Shown: positions 18,658 through 28,207, numbered from the stretch's first letter. The stretch is 64,000 nt of DNA from Halobacillus litoralis (GCF_009856445.1 NZ_WMFA01000001.1:1030659-1094658), one strand, 5' to 3'. Notes: a model not told the origin generated them from the letters alone. Program-made: numbers and translations.

Positions 18658-19623
18658 TTGAGAAAACCAAAAGTTTATATTACTCGTCGTCTCCCTGATG
18701 AAGTCGTGAATGCTTATAAAGAGTACTTGGATATAGAGATGTGGTCAAAGGAAGATGAACCAGTAGAGCGCAAAGTTTTGATAGAACAAGCACAATCGTC
18801 TCAGGGTTTAATGACCATGTTAACGGAAAACGTAGATGACCAAATCCTCAAGCAATCTGATAACCTTTCTATCGTTGCGAATATGGCAGTCGGTTATGAC
18901 AATATCGATGTGAAAGCGGCGGAACGTCTAGGTATTGCAGTCACAAATACACCAGATGTGCTTACAGAGACAACAGCAGACCTCACATTCGGACTATTAA
19001 TGGCCACGGCGAGGAGGATGATGGAGGCAAGCCAATACATAAAACAAAACAAGTGGGAGCATTGGTCTCCGTTGATGTTAGCCGGTACGGATATTCACGG
19101 GAAAACAATAGGAATTGTCGGGATGGGGAGAATCGGAGAAGCAGTTGCTAAAAGAGCGATAGGCTTCGGTATGAGTGTGCTGTATTATAATCGATCTCGT
19201 AAATCTGAGGTGGAAGACACCCTTGGTGTGAGATACGAAGGTTTCGAAGAACTGCTTGCACAAGCGGATTATGTCGTGTGCTTGACCCCTTTGACAGAGG
19301 AAACCAAACATATGTTTAATAAGGATGCTTTCCAAAGGATGAAACCGGAAGCTTTTTTCATCAATGCATCCAGAGGGGCTACGGTAGATGAACAAGCGCT
19401 TTATGAAGCAATCATAAAGAAAGAAATTGCAGGGGCCGGTCTTGATGTATTTGAAAAAGAACCAATCTCCTCCCAGCATCCATTGCTTTCACGACCTGAA
19501 GTGGTCTGTTTACCCCATATCGGTTCAGCAACGAAAGAAACAAGATATAAAATGATGAAGCTTAGTCTCGATAACCTCGTCAATCATTTTCAAGGCAAGC
19601 CATTACTCACACCTGTTCCATAA
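18658..19623 (+). CDS. D-2-hydroxyacid dehydrogenase (D-glycerate dehydrogenase type)
   Basis: A 321-residue NAD(P)-dependent enzyme of the D-isomer-specific 2-hydroxyacid dehydrogenase family, probably reducing glyoxylate or hydroxypyruvate. The Rossmann motif is TIGIVGMGRIGEAVAKR. The catalytic Arg is in NASRGATVD, the Glu in FEKEPIS and the His in LPHIGSAT, so the triad is complete. GGAGGT at 18645-18650 is 7 bases before TTG 18658; the in-frame ATG at 18643 overlaps that ribosome binding site and is unlikely. It is transcribed alone, with copy B of the repeat after it. Confidence 0.88.
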   Translation: MRKPKVYITRRLPDEVVNAYKEYLDIEMWSKEDEPVERKVLIEQAQSSQGLMTMLTENVDDQILKQSDNLSIVANMAVGYDNIDVKAAERLGIAVTNTPDVLTETTADLTFGLLMATARRMMEASQYIKQNKWEHWSPLMLAGTDIHGKTIGIVGMGRIGEAVAKRAIGFGMSVLYYNRSRKSEVEDTLGVRYEGFEELLAQADYVVCLTPLTEETKHMFNKDAFQRMKPEAFFINASRGATVDEQALYEAIIKKEIAGAGLDVFEKEPISSQHPLLSRPEVVCLPHIGSATKETRYKMMKLSLDNLVNHFQGKPLLTPVP

Positions 19624-19654
19624 AGTCCTGTTTATCTTTAATCCTCAGCCAGAT

Positions 19655-20250
19655 TATTAAAGTATATGGCAGGTTTCTTGAAGACTCAGTTTCGAGATGT
19701 TTTTTGAGTGGATGGGGGCTGCGGGGAATAACTCGCTTTCCGCGGGAGCGCGATGAGCCTCCTCGGACTGCGTCCTGTGGGGTCTCACCAAGCACTTTCT
19801 TCCCGCAGGAGTCTCGCCATTCCCCTCCGCCCTTTGCTATATCAGAGTCTCGAAACCACTACTGGAAAAATCAGCTTGTGTGGTTATGAGAAGTGAATGA
19901 TGTAAACTCTATCCCATTGACGTTTAGCAAACGCAAATGCTTGATACAACACACTATACGCCTGCCTAGGGGGGAAGAATTGGAACCTTCCTAATGAATA
20001 CAGGTGTTCTAATCATCCACTTCCCTCAACCATTCATGCTACCCCTTTTAGAATTAGTTTCGAGACACTTATAAGGTAAAGGGGCGGAGGGAAACGGTGA
20101 GACTCCTATGGGACGTGTGGGACAGGTGAGACCCCGGAAGGCGTAGCCTGAGGAGGCTCACCGCCCGCCCCATGGAAAGCGAACCTTTTCCCGGAGCCCC
20201 TAGAATCACACAAACATCTCGAAACTGAGTCTTCAACTAAAGGGAGCCTA
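19655..20250. repeat. composite intergenic repeat, copy B (type 2 arm, core, inverted type 1 arm)
   Basis: The left arm is type 2: GGGGAAT/ATTCCCC (19723-19729, 19819-19825) and GCGGGA/TCCCGC (19742-19747, 19801-19806). The core includes GACGTTTAGC and TGCCTGCCTAGG. The right arm is a nearly exact inverse of the type 1 arm of copy A. The left flank ATTAAAGTATATGGCAGG is identical to copy A. It lies between the convergent genes at 18658 and 20326. Confidence 0.85.
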
Positions 20251-20282
20251 TGTGGAATATAAATAGGGATAAGGATTACAAA

Positions 20283-20315
20283 AAAAGAGCCGCTCCATAT
20301 GGAGTGGCTCTTTTG
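20283..20315. terminator. terminator of the NifU-like gene
   Basis: AGAGCCGCTCCATATGGAGTGGCTCT makes a long stem. The minus strand has a seven-T tail, matching the minus-strand gene. Confidence 0.85.
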
Positions 20316-20325
20316 GTTAGGTGTA

Positions 20326-20547
20326 TTAAAATACTTGCTCGACTTCGTAAATTCCCGGTACTTCTTGTGCAAGAGCTCTTTCGATTCCTGCTTTCAAAGT
20401 AATTGTGGAACTAGGGCAGTTTCCGCAAGCACCCATGAGTCGCAGGCGGACGATCCCGTCTTCTACATCGACAAGCTCGACGTCCCCACCGTCACGTAGT
20501 AAAAATGGGCGAAGTTTATTGAGTACCTCTTGAACCTGTTCATGCAT
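20326..20547 (-). CDS. yutI: NifU-like Fe-S carrier (YutI)
   Basis: A 73-residue protein consisting only of the NifU C-terminal domain, which binds or carries Fe-S clusters through the CxxC pair in [14 protein letters not shown]. The N-terminal helix is [20 protein letters not shown]. The upstream AAGGGGAAG has good spacing to ATG 20547; a TTG six bases earlier fits less well. With the SUF genes and yutM it belongs to Fe-S delivery. It diverges from yuzD. Confidence 0.9.
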   Translation of the reverse strand: MHEQVQEVLNKLRPFLLRDGGDVELVDVEDGIVRLRLMGACGNCPSSTITLKAGIERALAQEVPGIYEVEQVF

Positions 20548-20709
20548 GTTCAATCTTCCCCTTTCTTAAGTATCATTATAAAACGAAACGTCTAAAAAAT
20601 CTATGGTTGTCTGAGTCTCTGTACATTAATATTGAGAACTATTATCATTTTATCTTTTTTCTTTTCTTTTGTAAAATAGAAAAAACGTAACGCAAAGGGA
20701 GAGAGTAGG

Positions 20710-21048
20710 ATGGGGGAACACCAAACAGTTAGTGTAGCGGTCTATGGAGCTGATGTAAAATGTGCGAGTTGTGTCAATGCACCTGGATCAAGGGAAACAT
20801 ATGAGTGGCTGCAAGCGGCTATTGGAAGGAAGTATAATGATTCAATGGTTCGTTACAATTATTATGATATTCATGAAGAAGGTCAGGATGGTGCTGATCC
20901 TTCAATTATTCAACAATTGTTGGATGACGAACTTTTTTATCCTCTTGTCCTCGTAGAGAATGAAATTGTAGGCGAGGGAGATCCTAGATTGAAAAAAGTG
21001 TATAAAGCCTTGGATAAGAATGGACTTCAGGCTAAGGAAAATTCATAG
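20710..21048 (+). CDS. yuzD: YuzD-family protein (DUF1462)
   Basis: A 112-residue cytosolic protein of the YuzD family, with a thioredoxin-like look. A CxxC pair occurs in VKCASCVNAPGSRETYEWLQ, and the end VLVENEIVGEGDPRLKKVY resembles a cis-Pro side loop and final helix. The function is not established; a disulfide or Fe-S related role is an inference from the CxxC and the neighbours yutI, yuzB and yutM. AAGGGAG precedes the ATG. Confidence 0.85.
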   Translation: MGEHQTVSVAVYGADVKCASCVNAPGSRETYEWLQAAIGRKYNDSMVRYNYYDIHEEGQDGADPSIIQQLLDDELFYPLVLVENEIVGEGDPRLKKVYKALDKNGLQAKENS

Positions 21049-21116
21049 CAGGTTTTGATAACGGTATGATATGATTAGGATTAGATAGGGTTTCATCCAA
21101 GATAGAGGTGAAGCGG

Positions 21117-21347
21117 ATGAATCCATTAATTGAATTTTGTATCAATAACTTGATCAGTGGATCTCAGGAAGCAAAAGAAAGGCTTGAGAAGGATCCTGAT
21201 CTTGATGTTGTCGAATATGGGTGTTTAAGAAACTGTGGACTATGTTCCCAGACGTTATATGCAGTTGTAGAAGGAGATCGTGTCATGGCTGATACACCTG
21301 ATGAATTAGTCGATAAGATTTATGAACATCTGGACGAAACCCTATAG
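21117..21347 (+). CDS. yuzB: YuzB-family protein (DUF1450)
   Basis: A 76-residue protein with three cysteines in a ferredoxin-like pattern, YGCLRNCGLCSQ, typical of the DUF1450/YuzB family. The function is unknown; metal or Fe-S binding is plausible. A GTG at 21108 would add three residues, but GAGGTGA lies right there and the family starts with MNP, so ATG 21117 is chosen. Confidence 0.86.
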   Translation: MNPLIEFCINNLISGSQEAKERLEKDPDLDVVEYGCLRNCGLCSQTLYAVVEGDRVMADTPDELVDKIYEHLDETL

Positions 21348-21480
21348 ATTGGTGTAGCCATGAAAGTAAAAAAGGTATCCTTTGAAGAAGGGTGCCTTTT
21401 GATTTGCGGATACGGGATGTTTGATAAAAAGTTCTGCGATTTAGTATACTGACGATAAGAAGAGAAAGGAGAGGCTTGGT

Positions 21481-21840
21481 ATGATTCTGAATATCACAGA
21501 AGCCGCAAGTCACCAAATCAAAGAGATGATGAAAGAGGAAGAAGGAGAAGTTCGCCTTCGCTTCGGTGTCAAAGGTGGGGGCTGCAGTGGATTGTCTTAT
21601 GCCATGGGCTTCGAAGATGACATCAATGAGGAACTTGATCTTGTAGAGGAGTCCAGTGGAATACCCGTAGTCATTAACCGTCAAGACGCTGCTATTGTTG
21701 AAGGTACGACCATCGACTTCAAACAGAATATGATGGGCGGGGGATTTACCATAGATAACCCAAACGCTATTGTTTCCTGTGGGTGTGGATCCTCATTCAA
21801 AACAGCAACCAATGCTGGAACCCCAGATCCAAATTGTTAA
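21481..21840 (+). CDS. yutM: A-type Fe-S carrier, HesB/IscA family (YutM)
   Basis: A 119-residue A-type carrier that receives Fe-S clusters from SufBCD and passes them to target proteins. The three cluster ligands are seen: one Cys in VKGGGCSGLSYAM and a CGC pair in VSCGCGSSFKT. Length and start are normal; the start is preceded by AAAGGAGAGG. It is the functional complement of the SUF operon at the window start. Confidence 0.93.
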   Translation: MILNITEAASHQIKEMMKEEEGEVRLRFGVKGGGCSGLSYAMGFEDDINEELDLVEESSGIPVVINRQDAAIVEGTTIDFKQNMMGGGFTIDNPNAIVSCGCGSSFKTATNAGTPDPNC

Positions 21841-21844
21841 TAAC

Positions 21845-21878
21845 AAACCTTTCTGTTTATACAGAAAGGTTTTTTTAT
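21845..21878 (+). terminator. terminator of yutM
   Basis: AACCTTTCTG and CAGAAAGGTT pair around a TTTATA loop and are followed by seven Ts. Confidence 0.88.
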
Positions 21879-21888
21879 TTTGAAAGTA

Positions 21889-21923
21889 AAAAGGAAGAAG
21901 CCATGATGATGGCTTCTTCCTTG
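21889..21923 (-). terminator. terminator of yumC
   Basis: AGGAAGAAGCCAT and ATGGCTTCTTCCT form the stem. The minus strand continues with TTTTTAC, so it serves yumC. Confidence 0.82.
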
Positions 21924-21926
21924 TGT

Positions 21927-22913
21927 TTATGAAAACATGCTGGTCGAGTGTTTAGGTTGGACACGAGCACCAGGATCGATATAGGCTTTCGCATTGTTAA
22001 CGGCTGTTGGACCTTCACCGAAACCAGAAGCAATCAGCTTCACTTTCCCAGGGTAGGTGCAAATATCACCAGCTGCATAAATGCCTGTGATGTTGGTTTC
22101 CATTTTGGAATTAACAACGATACTGTTCTTTTCAATTTCCAGTTCCCAATTTTTGATCGGGCCAAGGGATGAGATAAAGCCGTAATTCACGATCACATCA
22201 TCCACATCGATGGTTTCTACACGATCTCCTTTGACTTCTTTCAATTCCACCTGTTCAATACGCTCTTCGCCAATCATTTTTTCAGGAGTGAATGGAGTCA
22301 TAATTCGGACGTTGGATTCATTAAGCTGTGACACACTATGTTCATGGGCTCTGAAATTATCTCTTCTATGGACGAGTGTCACTTGTTCAGCGATTGGCTC
22401 GAGCATAAGGGCCCAGTCGACAGCAGAGTCCCCGCCACCAGCGATCATGACTTTTTTGTCACGGAACTTGTCCATATTGCTGACGTGGTAATGAAGGTTT
22501 GTTTCTTCAAAACGTTCGGTATCTTCAATCTTCAACTTTCTTGGTTGGAAGGCTCCGTTACCTGCTGTAATAATAATGGTTTTTGTATAATGGACATCCT
22601 TGTCTGTAGTCAGCTTGATGGTTTCATCTTCCATTCTTTCTACAGAAACGACTTCCTGGTTCAAGGAAATGGTAGGATTGAACATCATTGCTTGTTCCTC
22701 AAGGTTGTCTACTAGTTCTTGTGCTCGTACTTTCGGAAATCCGGCTACGTCAAAAATGTATTTTTCAGGGTAGAGAGCAGTCAGCTGGCCTCCAAGATGG
22801 GGAAGGCTTTCAATGATATTTACACTTGCTTCACGCATTCCGCCATAGAATGCAGTAAATAAACCGACTGGACCACCACCGATTACTGTTATATCGTATA
22901 TTTTTTCACTCAT
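21927..22913 (-). CDS. yumC: ferredoxin/flavodoxin-NADP+ reductase (YumC)
   Basis: A 328-residue FAD enzyme of the thioredoxin-reductase-like FNR type, which passes electrons between NADPH and ferredoxin or flavodoxin. It has the FAD motif [15 protein letters not shown] at the N-terminus, the NADPH motif [13 protein letters not shown], and the late FAD motif [11 protein letters not shown]. It has no redox-active CxxC, which separates it from thioredoxin reductase. A longer frame from 22949 lacks a ribosome binding site; AGGAGG is 7 bases upstream of ATG 22913. Confidence 0.93.
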   Translation of the reverse strand: MSEKIYDITVIGGGPVGLFTAFYGGMREASVNIIESLPHLGGQLTALYPEKYIFDVAGFPKVRAQELVDNLEEQAMMFNPTISLNQEVVSVERMEDETIKLTTDKDVHYTKTIIITAGNGAFQPRKLKIEDTERFEETNLHYHVSNMDKFRDKKVMIAGGGDSAVDWALMLEPIAEQVTLVHRRDNFRAHEHSVSQLNESNVRIMTPFTPEKMIGEERIEQVELKEVKGDRVETIDVDDVIVNYGFISSLGPIKNWELEIEKNSIVVNSKMETNITGIYAAGDICTYPGKVKLIASGFGEGPTAVNNAKAYIDPGARVQPKHSTSMFS

Positions 22914-23096
22914 AATAAACCTCCTGATGAAAATTTCACTAAAGTACATTCTATCATAAAAAAATTTCTGATGGGAACAAAGAGGGGATGTAAACCTTTA
23001 CAGATGGATAATTGATCAATAATTCCGATAAATGTCTTTTGCCTTGAAAATGGACTGGAAAAGGTCTAAGATGAAATCAGATCAAATAGTAAGAAT

Positions 23097-23163
23097 TTGT
23101 GACAATTTTCACCTGAAACCACTCAGGTTTTTTTCATGTTTTCTTGTGTGAAATTAGTCACAA
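23097..23163 (+). promoter_or_regulatory. yumB leader with Rex-like half-sites and a terminator-like hairpin
   Basis: TTGTGACAATTTTCAC at 23097-23112 and TTGTGTGAAATTAGTCACAA at 23144-23163 resemble Rex operators (TTGTGAANNNNTTCACAA). The second has perfect TTGTG/CACAA half-sites but a spacing longer by two. Between them, ACCTGA/TCAGGT with seven Ts (23111-23137) looks like an intrinsic terminator within the leader of yumB. Confidence 0.4.
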
Positions 23164-23208
23164 GTATTAGTCAACGGATCATTATTACGAGATGGAAGTG
23201 ATTAAATC

Positions 23209-24429
23209 ATGAGAAACCCTAACATTGTGATTCTCGGTGCCGGATATGGCGGAATCATGACAGCAGTGAAATTACAGAAAAGCCTAGGTGCAAATGATGC
23301 GAACGTGACACTGGTGAATAAACATAGTTACCATTACCAAACGACTTGGCTGCATGAAAATGCTGCGGGAACTTTACATCATGACCGCACACGCATTCAA
23401 ATCAGTGATGTCATCAATACGAGTCAGGTGAATTTCGTACAGGATACCGTAATTGAAATCAAACCTGAAGATAAGAAAGTATTGCTCGAGAACGGTGAGC
23501 TTTCCTACGATTACCTTGTCATCGGACTTGGGTTTGAGGCTGCCACTTTCGGAATTTCCGGCTTGAAAGAGAATGCTTTCACTATTAACAGCATTAACAG
23601 TGCGCGCTTGATTCGTCAGCATATTGAATATAACTTCGCAAAATATAATAATGAAATGGAGAAAAAGCAGGAGCGATTGAACATCGTCGTCGGCGGTGCT
23701 GGATTTACAGGTATGGAGTTCGTAGGTGAGCTTGCTAATCGTATACCGGAACTGTGCAAAGAATACGACATTCCACGGGAAAAAGTCCGTATCATCAACG
23801 TTGAAGCTGCTCCTACGGCACTCCCAGGGTTCGATCCTGAGCTTGTAGAGTACGCGATGAACTCTCTGGAATCACGAGGTGTCGAATTCAAAATCGGCGC
23901 GATGATCAAAGAAGTTACTGAAAACAAGCTCGTTTTCGAAAAAGATGAGCAGCGTGAAGAAATCGAGACGAATACGGTTGTTTGGGCAGCTGGTGTACGT
24001 GGAAACTCTCTTGTTGAAAAAGCAGGGTTCGAAGCAAACCGTGGACGCATTCCAGTTGGGGATGACTTGCGTCCAGAGGGATATGAGGACGTCTTCATCG
24101 TAGGTGACTGTGCCTTGATTATGAACGAGGAGACTGGCCGTCCTTATCCTCCTACGGCGCAAATCGCTATTCAGCAAGCTGAGCAGACTGCGGCGAACCT
24201 CACCCGCCTTATTAGAGGAGAGGACCACCTTGAGCCATTCGAGCCGGACTTGAAAGGTACTGTAGCCTCCTTGGGTCATAATGACGCGATAGGCGTAGTG
24301 TTTGATGATAAAAAATTGTTCGGATGGTCAGCAACGGCAATGAAGAAAATCATCGATAACCGCTATCTGCTAAAACTAGGCGGCGTACCCCTGGTTCTCA
24401 AAAAAGGAAAACTAAACTTCTTCCAATAA
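23209..24429 (+). CDS. yumB: type II NADH dehydrogenase-like FAD oxidoreductase (YumB)
   Basis: A 406-residue monotopic flavoenzyme of the NDH-2 family, which oxidises NADH and reduces menaquinone without pumping protons. The FAD motif is [16 protein letters not shown], the NADH-binding motif [17 protein letters not shown], and the late FAD motif [11 protein letters not shown]. The quinone-site pattern [18 protein letters not shown] is present. Length matches B. subtilis YumB. It is divergent from yumC. The leader carries possible Rex (NADH-sensing) sites, consistent with redox control. Confidence 0.9.
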   Translation: MRNPNIVILGAGYGGIMTAVKLQKSLGANDANVTLVNKHSYHYQTTWLHENAAGTLHHDRTRIQISDVINTSQVNFVQDTVIEIKPEDKKVLLENGELSYDYLVIGLGFEAATFGISGLKENAFTINSINSARLIRQHIEYNFAKYNNEMEKKQERLNIVVGGAGFTGMEFVGELANRIPELCKEYDIPREKVRIINVEAAPTALPGFDPELVEYAMNSLESRGVEFKIGAMIKEVTENKLVFEKDEQREEIETNTVVWAAGVRGNSLVEKAGFEANRGRIPVGDDLRPEGYEDVFIVGDCALIMNEETGRPYPPTAQIAIQQAEQTAANLTRLIRGEDHLEPFEPDLKGTVASLGHNDAIGVVFDDKKLFGWSATAMKKIIDNRYLLKLGGVPLVLKKGKLNFFQ

Positions 24430-24438
24430 TCATAATTA

Positions 24439-24475
24439 AAAGCGAAAGCAGAACCACTGCTTTCGCTTTTTTGTA
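24439..24475 (+). terminator. terminator of yumB
   Basis: AAAAGCGAAAGCAG and CTGCTTTCGCTTTT pair, followed by a T-tail. Confidence 0.9.
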
Positions 24476-24509
24476 AAAAATAACTTTCCTTCTCCTAGAA
24501 TAGCTCTCT

Positions 24510-24700
24510 ATTTTTTAAGACACAGTTTCGAAACTTTTGTTGTGTGGATGGGCTGATGTCTGGTTGAAATAATGAATGAACATACCTGGCCATGGATACG
24601 GGGTCACTTCAGCGTTAGCTCTAGTCGCCCACGGAAAGCGAACCTTTTCCCGGAGTCCTTAAACACAAAAAAAGTCTCGAAATCAAGCCTTTCACAACCC
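24510..24700. repeat. decayed repeat, copy G
   Basis: Outer ends GACACAGTTTCGAAAC and GTCTCGAAATC remain. Near the right end, GGAAAGCGAACCTTTTCCC is the inverse of the type 1 arm of copy A. The left half has lost most similarity, so this is an old or rearranged copy. The rest of the gap up to 24824 holds a perfect 9-bp stem (CCGTTTGTT/AACAAACGG, 24704-24725) without a T-tail, and the leader of yuiB. Confidence 0.65.
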
Positions 24701-24824
24701 TGCCCGTTTGTTTAATAACAAACGGTATCGTGGTGGAGGAGCTCTTGCGCTTTTTATGTAACCGTTATAAAATGAGGTTTGGATTTGTTTGTGTTTCGTT
24801 GAACATACATAGGGGGAAACGTTA

Positions 24825-25142
24825 GTGAATATCGTACAGTTCATCGTGTCAATGTTGTTATTTTTTGTATTATTCTTCGGAATTTCTTTCTTATTGAATA
24901 TGATTTTACGCTCTTCATGGTTGATGGCTTTTGTTTATCCGATCATCGTTCTATTCATCGTTGATGACTTCCCATGGACAAAATATTTTTCAGATCCGGG
25001 AAACGCCTTCCCTACAGTATTTGAACAATTAATGAACCTGAAATTAGTGGATATCGTCATCTTAGCGAGTGGATTTGTCGGTACCATAGTGGCTGGAATG
25101 GTGATTCGGAAATTACGGAAAAGTGGCTACCAAATGTTTTAA
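24825..25142 (+). CDS. yuiB: YuiB-like small membrane protein
   Basis: A 105-residue membrane protein with three hydrophobic segments (about residues 5-27, 32-46 and 74-92) and a basic end RKLRKSGYQMF. It matches B. subtilis YuiB in length and place. Function unknown. The start codon is GTG, preceded by AGGGGG. Confidence 0.82.
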   Translation: MNIVQFIVSMLLFFVLFFGISFLLNMILRSSWLMAFVYPIIVLFIVDDFPWTKYFSDPGNAFPTVFEQLMNLKLVDIVILASGFVGTIVAGMVIRKLRKSGYQMF

Positions 25143-25145
25143 AAC

Positions 25146-25186
25146 GGAAAGACTGACGGCACCATGTGCCATCAGTCTTTTTTTCT
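25146..25186 (+). terminator. terminator of yuiB
   Basis: AAAGACTGACGGCAC and GTGCCATCAGTCTTT form the stem, followed by a T-run. Confidence 0.88.
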
Positions 25187-25265
25187 AATATTGGTTAAAA
25201 GCTGCGGATGACTCGGTTGAATAAAAAAATGGAGCTTGGACATGATTACACCTAGAGGTGATTTC

Positions 25266-25943
25266 ATGAACAAGCGGACGAAGTCTATCTTTTTTATTCT
25301 ATTGTTCAGCTTTGCTCTTTATAGTACTTTTACGAATGTAACAAACCTATCGCTCTCAGACTTTGACGAATGGATGGCATCTAAATTTAGAGGGGAATCT
25401 CTAGATGGGGAGGCTCTTCTGCAAAAAGAGCGGGATTTTTCTGAGAAGAGCTTAAAAGTGAAAAACGCTCCACAGACCTATGTGTCCAGTGCGGTCATAG
25501 AAGCGGTTGAATTGTTGGAAGACACCATTGATTTCAGTCAATACCCAAGCCATGAAGTTGTTGCGACAGGTTATACAGCGGGCTATGAGTCAACAGGTAA
25601 AACTCCGGAGCACCCTGAGTATGGCATTACGTATTCGGGTGTAAATGTGAAGCGTGATTTATATTCTACCATTGCTGCTGATCTGGAAATGTTTCCGTTA
25701 GGGACTGTCCTGTTTATTCCTGGCTATGGTTATGGAGTGGTTGCAGATATTGGGGGAGCTATTAAAGGGAATAAGCTCGATCTCTATTTTCCAACCGTAA
25801 ATGATGTTTACAATTATTGGGGAAAACAAACGCTTGATGTATATGTTGTTGAAGAGGGCAGCGGTCAACTCTCTGAGGAAGATTTGAATACCTTGAATGA
25901 GGATGAATCCTTACAAGTCTTCCGTTCACAAATGAGTCAATAA
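25266..25943 (+). CDS. yuiC: 3D-domain cell wall-acting protein (YuiC)
   Basis: A 225-residue exported or anchored protein with an N-terminal hydrophobic segment (about residues 7-23) and a C-terminal 3D domain (MltA/RpfB-like double-psi barrel) at about 110-205. It is named for three Asp residues; the C-terminal ones lie in [18 protein letters not shown]. YuiC-type proteins are muramidase-like enzymes that act on peptidoglycan glycan strands. ATG 25266, with GAGGTGAT just upstream, is preferred over an ATG 30 bases earlier. Confidence 0.86.
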   Translation: MNKRTKSIFFILLFSFALYSTFTNVTNLSLSDFDEWMASKFRGESLDGEALLQKERDFSEKSLKVKNAPQTYVSSAVIEAVELLEDTIDFSQYPSHEVVATGYTAGYESTGKTPEHPEYGITYSGVNVKRDLYSTIAADLEMFPLGTVLFIPGYGYGVVADIGGAIKGNKLDLYFPTVNDVYNYWGKQTLDVYVVEEGSGQLSEEDLNTLNEDESLQVFRSQMSQ

Positions 25944-25944
25944 A

Positions 25945-25986
25945 AAATCTCTTCCGTAAATATATAGCGGAAGAGATTTTTTTTAG
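25945..25986. terminator. bidirectional terminator between yuiC and yuiD
   Basis: AATCTCTTCCGTAAATATATAGCGGAAGAGATT forms a strong stem with A-run and T-run flanks. It serves the convergent pair. Confidence 0.88.
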
Positions 25987-26465
25987 TAAATCAAGGCATG
26001 GAGAAGGAAGGTGAGCAGAATACCTGTCAATCCTCCGAAGAACACTTCTATCGGCTGGTGGCCTAACAGTTCTTTAAGTTCTTCTTTCTTTTGATAGCCT
26101 TCTTTTTGTTGCCAGCTTTTGGCTTCACTTACGAAGCGGTTGAAGTCGTTGAGTAAGATGTTCAACATTATGGCTTGTTCACCGGTTTGCCGCCTGACTC
26201 CTGTACTGTCGAACATGACGATGATGCTGAAAACACAGGCAATAGCGAAAACGGATGAGCCGAACCCTTGTTCAATGCCGACACCTGTAGCCAGCGCGGT
26301 TACAGCTGCGGAGTGACTGCTGGGCATGCCGCCTGTACTGAAGGCAAGGCTGGTGTTTAATTGTCGGGAGGCTATGAATTGAATAGGAATTTTTATGACT
26401 TGGGCGAAAAAAATAGCAGCAATCGACGCCCAAAGGGGGAAGTTTTGCACTAAGTCTAATAGCAT
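25983..26465 (-). CDS. yuiD: divergent PAP2 family membrane protein (YuiD)
   Basis: A 160-residue integral membrane protein of the DUF212/divergent PAP2 (acid phosphatase, VanZ-like) family. It has about four membrane segments. The conserved part is LAFSTGGMPSSHSAAVTALA, the SxxHS-type phosphatase loop with the catalytic His, followed by IIVMFDSTGVRRQTGEQA. It probably acts on a lipid or isoprenoid phosphate; the substrate is unknown. Confidence 0.86.
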   Translation of the reverse strand: MLLDLVQNFPLWASIAAIFFAQVIKIPIQFIASRQLNTSLAFSTGGMPSSHSAAVTALATGVGIEQGFGSSVFAIACVFSIIVMFDSTGVRRQTGEQAIMLNILLNDFNRFVSEAKSWQQKEGYQKKEELKELLGHQPIEVFFGGLTGILLTFLLHALIY

Positions 26466-26729
26466 GCTGACATCCTTTCTTATCTTTCGGGGAATGGAAA
26501 CGACAATCTATGTAGTTGTTCATTCATACAGTAGAGAATGGGTGAACAAATCAAGTGCTTAAGGGCAGATTCATTTTGAAGTGTTTCTAGGGTGATGGAG
26601 CAAAGATATTATACCATATGTTCGATGCAGCGAGATAGTTATATTCATGTTAAGTTAAAATAGGAGGAGTCTCATTTAGGAAGGAAAACATAGTGAAATT
26701 GTGTATACTTAATATGGAGGTGCGTCAAT

Positions 26730-28205
26730 ATGTTTACTGTAACAAATGAATGGAAAGATTCGAAATCTTTACTTGTTGGTCTTTTTGAGGAAGAAGAGAT
26801 TAACAAGCATACCATCGATAAGGTGAAGAATTCATGTGGAGTTGACCTTGAAGCGTACATAGAAGCTGGACATTTGTCTACGGAAAGTAAAAAACTTGAT
26901 AAGGTCCTGGTTATGAATGAAAGTGATTTAAAGAACATATATGTCATTGGTCTTGGATCAACACAAGAACTAAATGAAGACAAATATCGTAAGACATTTG
27001 GTCGTGTATTTCAAAGTTTAATTAAAGACAAAGTTTCGTCTGTAACTATTTTACTTGAGAGTCTTATTCCTGGAGGGGAAGATGTAGAACGATACTCGGC
27101 TCTTCTTTCAGAAGCTATGCTGACATCCACGTATCGTCTTCCTTCTTTTAAAACCAATCAAAAAGAACCGGTGGACATTGATGAACTCACGGTTTGGACA
27201 AAACAAGAGGAAAACACTGTACTTGAAGCTTTAAATAGAGGGCAGGCTTTTGCGGATGGAGTGAATACGGCAAGGTATTTGGTTCATCTGCCTGCGAATA
27301 TTCTGACAGCATCTGAAATGGCAGAGTTCGCTACAACGATGGCGGAAGACTACCAGTTCGAATGGAGCATCCTTGAAAAAGAAGACATGGAAGAGCTGGG
27401 TATGGGAGCTTTACTGGCCGTTAATCAGGGATCTGTAGAACCACCCAAAATGATTGTGCTGAAATATCAGGGACTCGAAGAATGGAAAGATGTTACAGCT
27501 CTCGTTGGAAAAGGGATCACTTATGACACAGGTGGCTATTCGATTAAACCGAAGACCGGAATGCCAGGTATGAAGGGGGACATGGGAGGAGCGGCAGCTG
27601 TTCTGGGCGCAATGGAAACCATAGGTCAACTGAAGCCGAAAAAGAATGTCATCGCTGTAATCCCATCGTCCGACAATATGATTTCAGGGGATGCTTTCAA
27701 GCCGGATGATGTGATTACATCTATGAGTGGCTTAACGATTGAAGTGTTGAATACAGATGCAGAAGGCCGCCTTGCTCTTGCTGATGGGGTCACTTATGCT
27801 CAAAGCCAGGGAGCGGATCGAGTGATTGATGTCGCTACTTTAACTGGAGGTGTCGTAACAGCATTAGGTTCCTGGATGACAGGCGCTATGACAAATGATG
27901 AACATTTTTACAAAGATGTTGAGGGAGCAGGGAAAACTGTAGGAGAGCCGATTTGGCTTTTACCATACAATGATGATTATAAAGCGCAAGTGAGAAAAAG
28001 TGCGATTGCTGATCTGAATAACTCGCCTACGAGAAAAGCCCACCCCATCATGGGTGGAGCGTTTGTCGGTGCCTTCGTGGAAAAGGTACCGTGGGTTCAT
28101 TTAGATATTGCTGGTACATCCATTGCTGAAGGTCCTCACGAACTGGGTCCTAAAGGTCCGACAGGTGTGATGTCCAAAACGTTAGCCCAGTATATTTTGA
28201 ATTAA
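26730..28205 (+). CDS. pepA: leucyl aminopeptidase, M17 family (PepA/YuiE)
   Basis: A 491-residue cytosolic aminopeptidase, normally hexameric with two metal ions per subunit. The catalytic C-terminal domain shows the metal and active-site motifs GKGITYDTGGYSIKPK (Lys, Asp), MKGDMGGAAAV (Asp) and NTDAEGRLALADG (Asp, Glu, Arg). The N-terminal domain is of the macro-like M17 type. It releases N-terminal residues from peptides. ATG follows GGAGGTG. Confidence 0.94.
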   Translation: MFTVTNEWKDSKSLLVGLFEEEEINKHTIDKVKNSCGVDLEAYIEAGHLSTESKKLDKVLVMNESDLKNIYVIGLGSTQELNEDKYRKTFGRVFQSLIKDKVSSVTILLESLIPGGEDVERYSALLSEAMLTSTYRLPSFKTNQKEPVDIDELTVWTKQEENTVLEALNRGQAFADGVNTARYLVHLPANILTASEMAEFATTMAEDYQFEWSILEKEDMEELGMGALLAVNQGSVEPPKMIVLKYQGLEEWKDVTALVGKGITYDTGGYSIKPKTGMPGMKGDMGGAAAVLGAMETIGQLKPKKNVIAVIPSSDNMISGDAFKPDDVITSMSGLTIEVLNTDAEGRLALADGVTYAQSQGADRVIDVATLTGGVVTALGSWMTGAMTNDEHFYKDVEGAGKTVGEPIWLLPYNDDYKAQVRKSAIADLNNSPTRKAHPIMGGAFVGAFVEKVPWVHLDIAGTSIAEGPHELGPKGPTGVMSKTLAQYILN

Positions 28206-28207
28206 CT

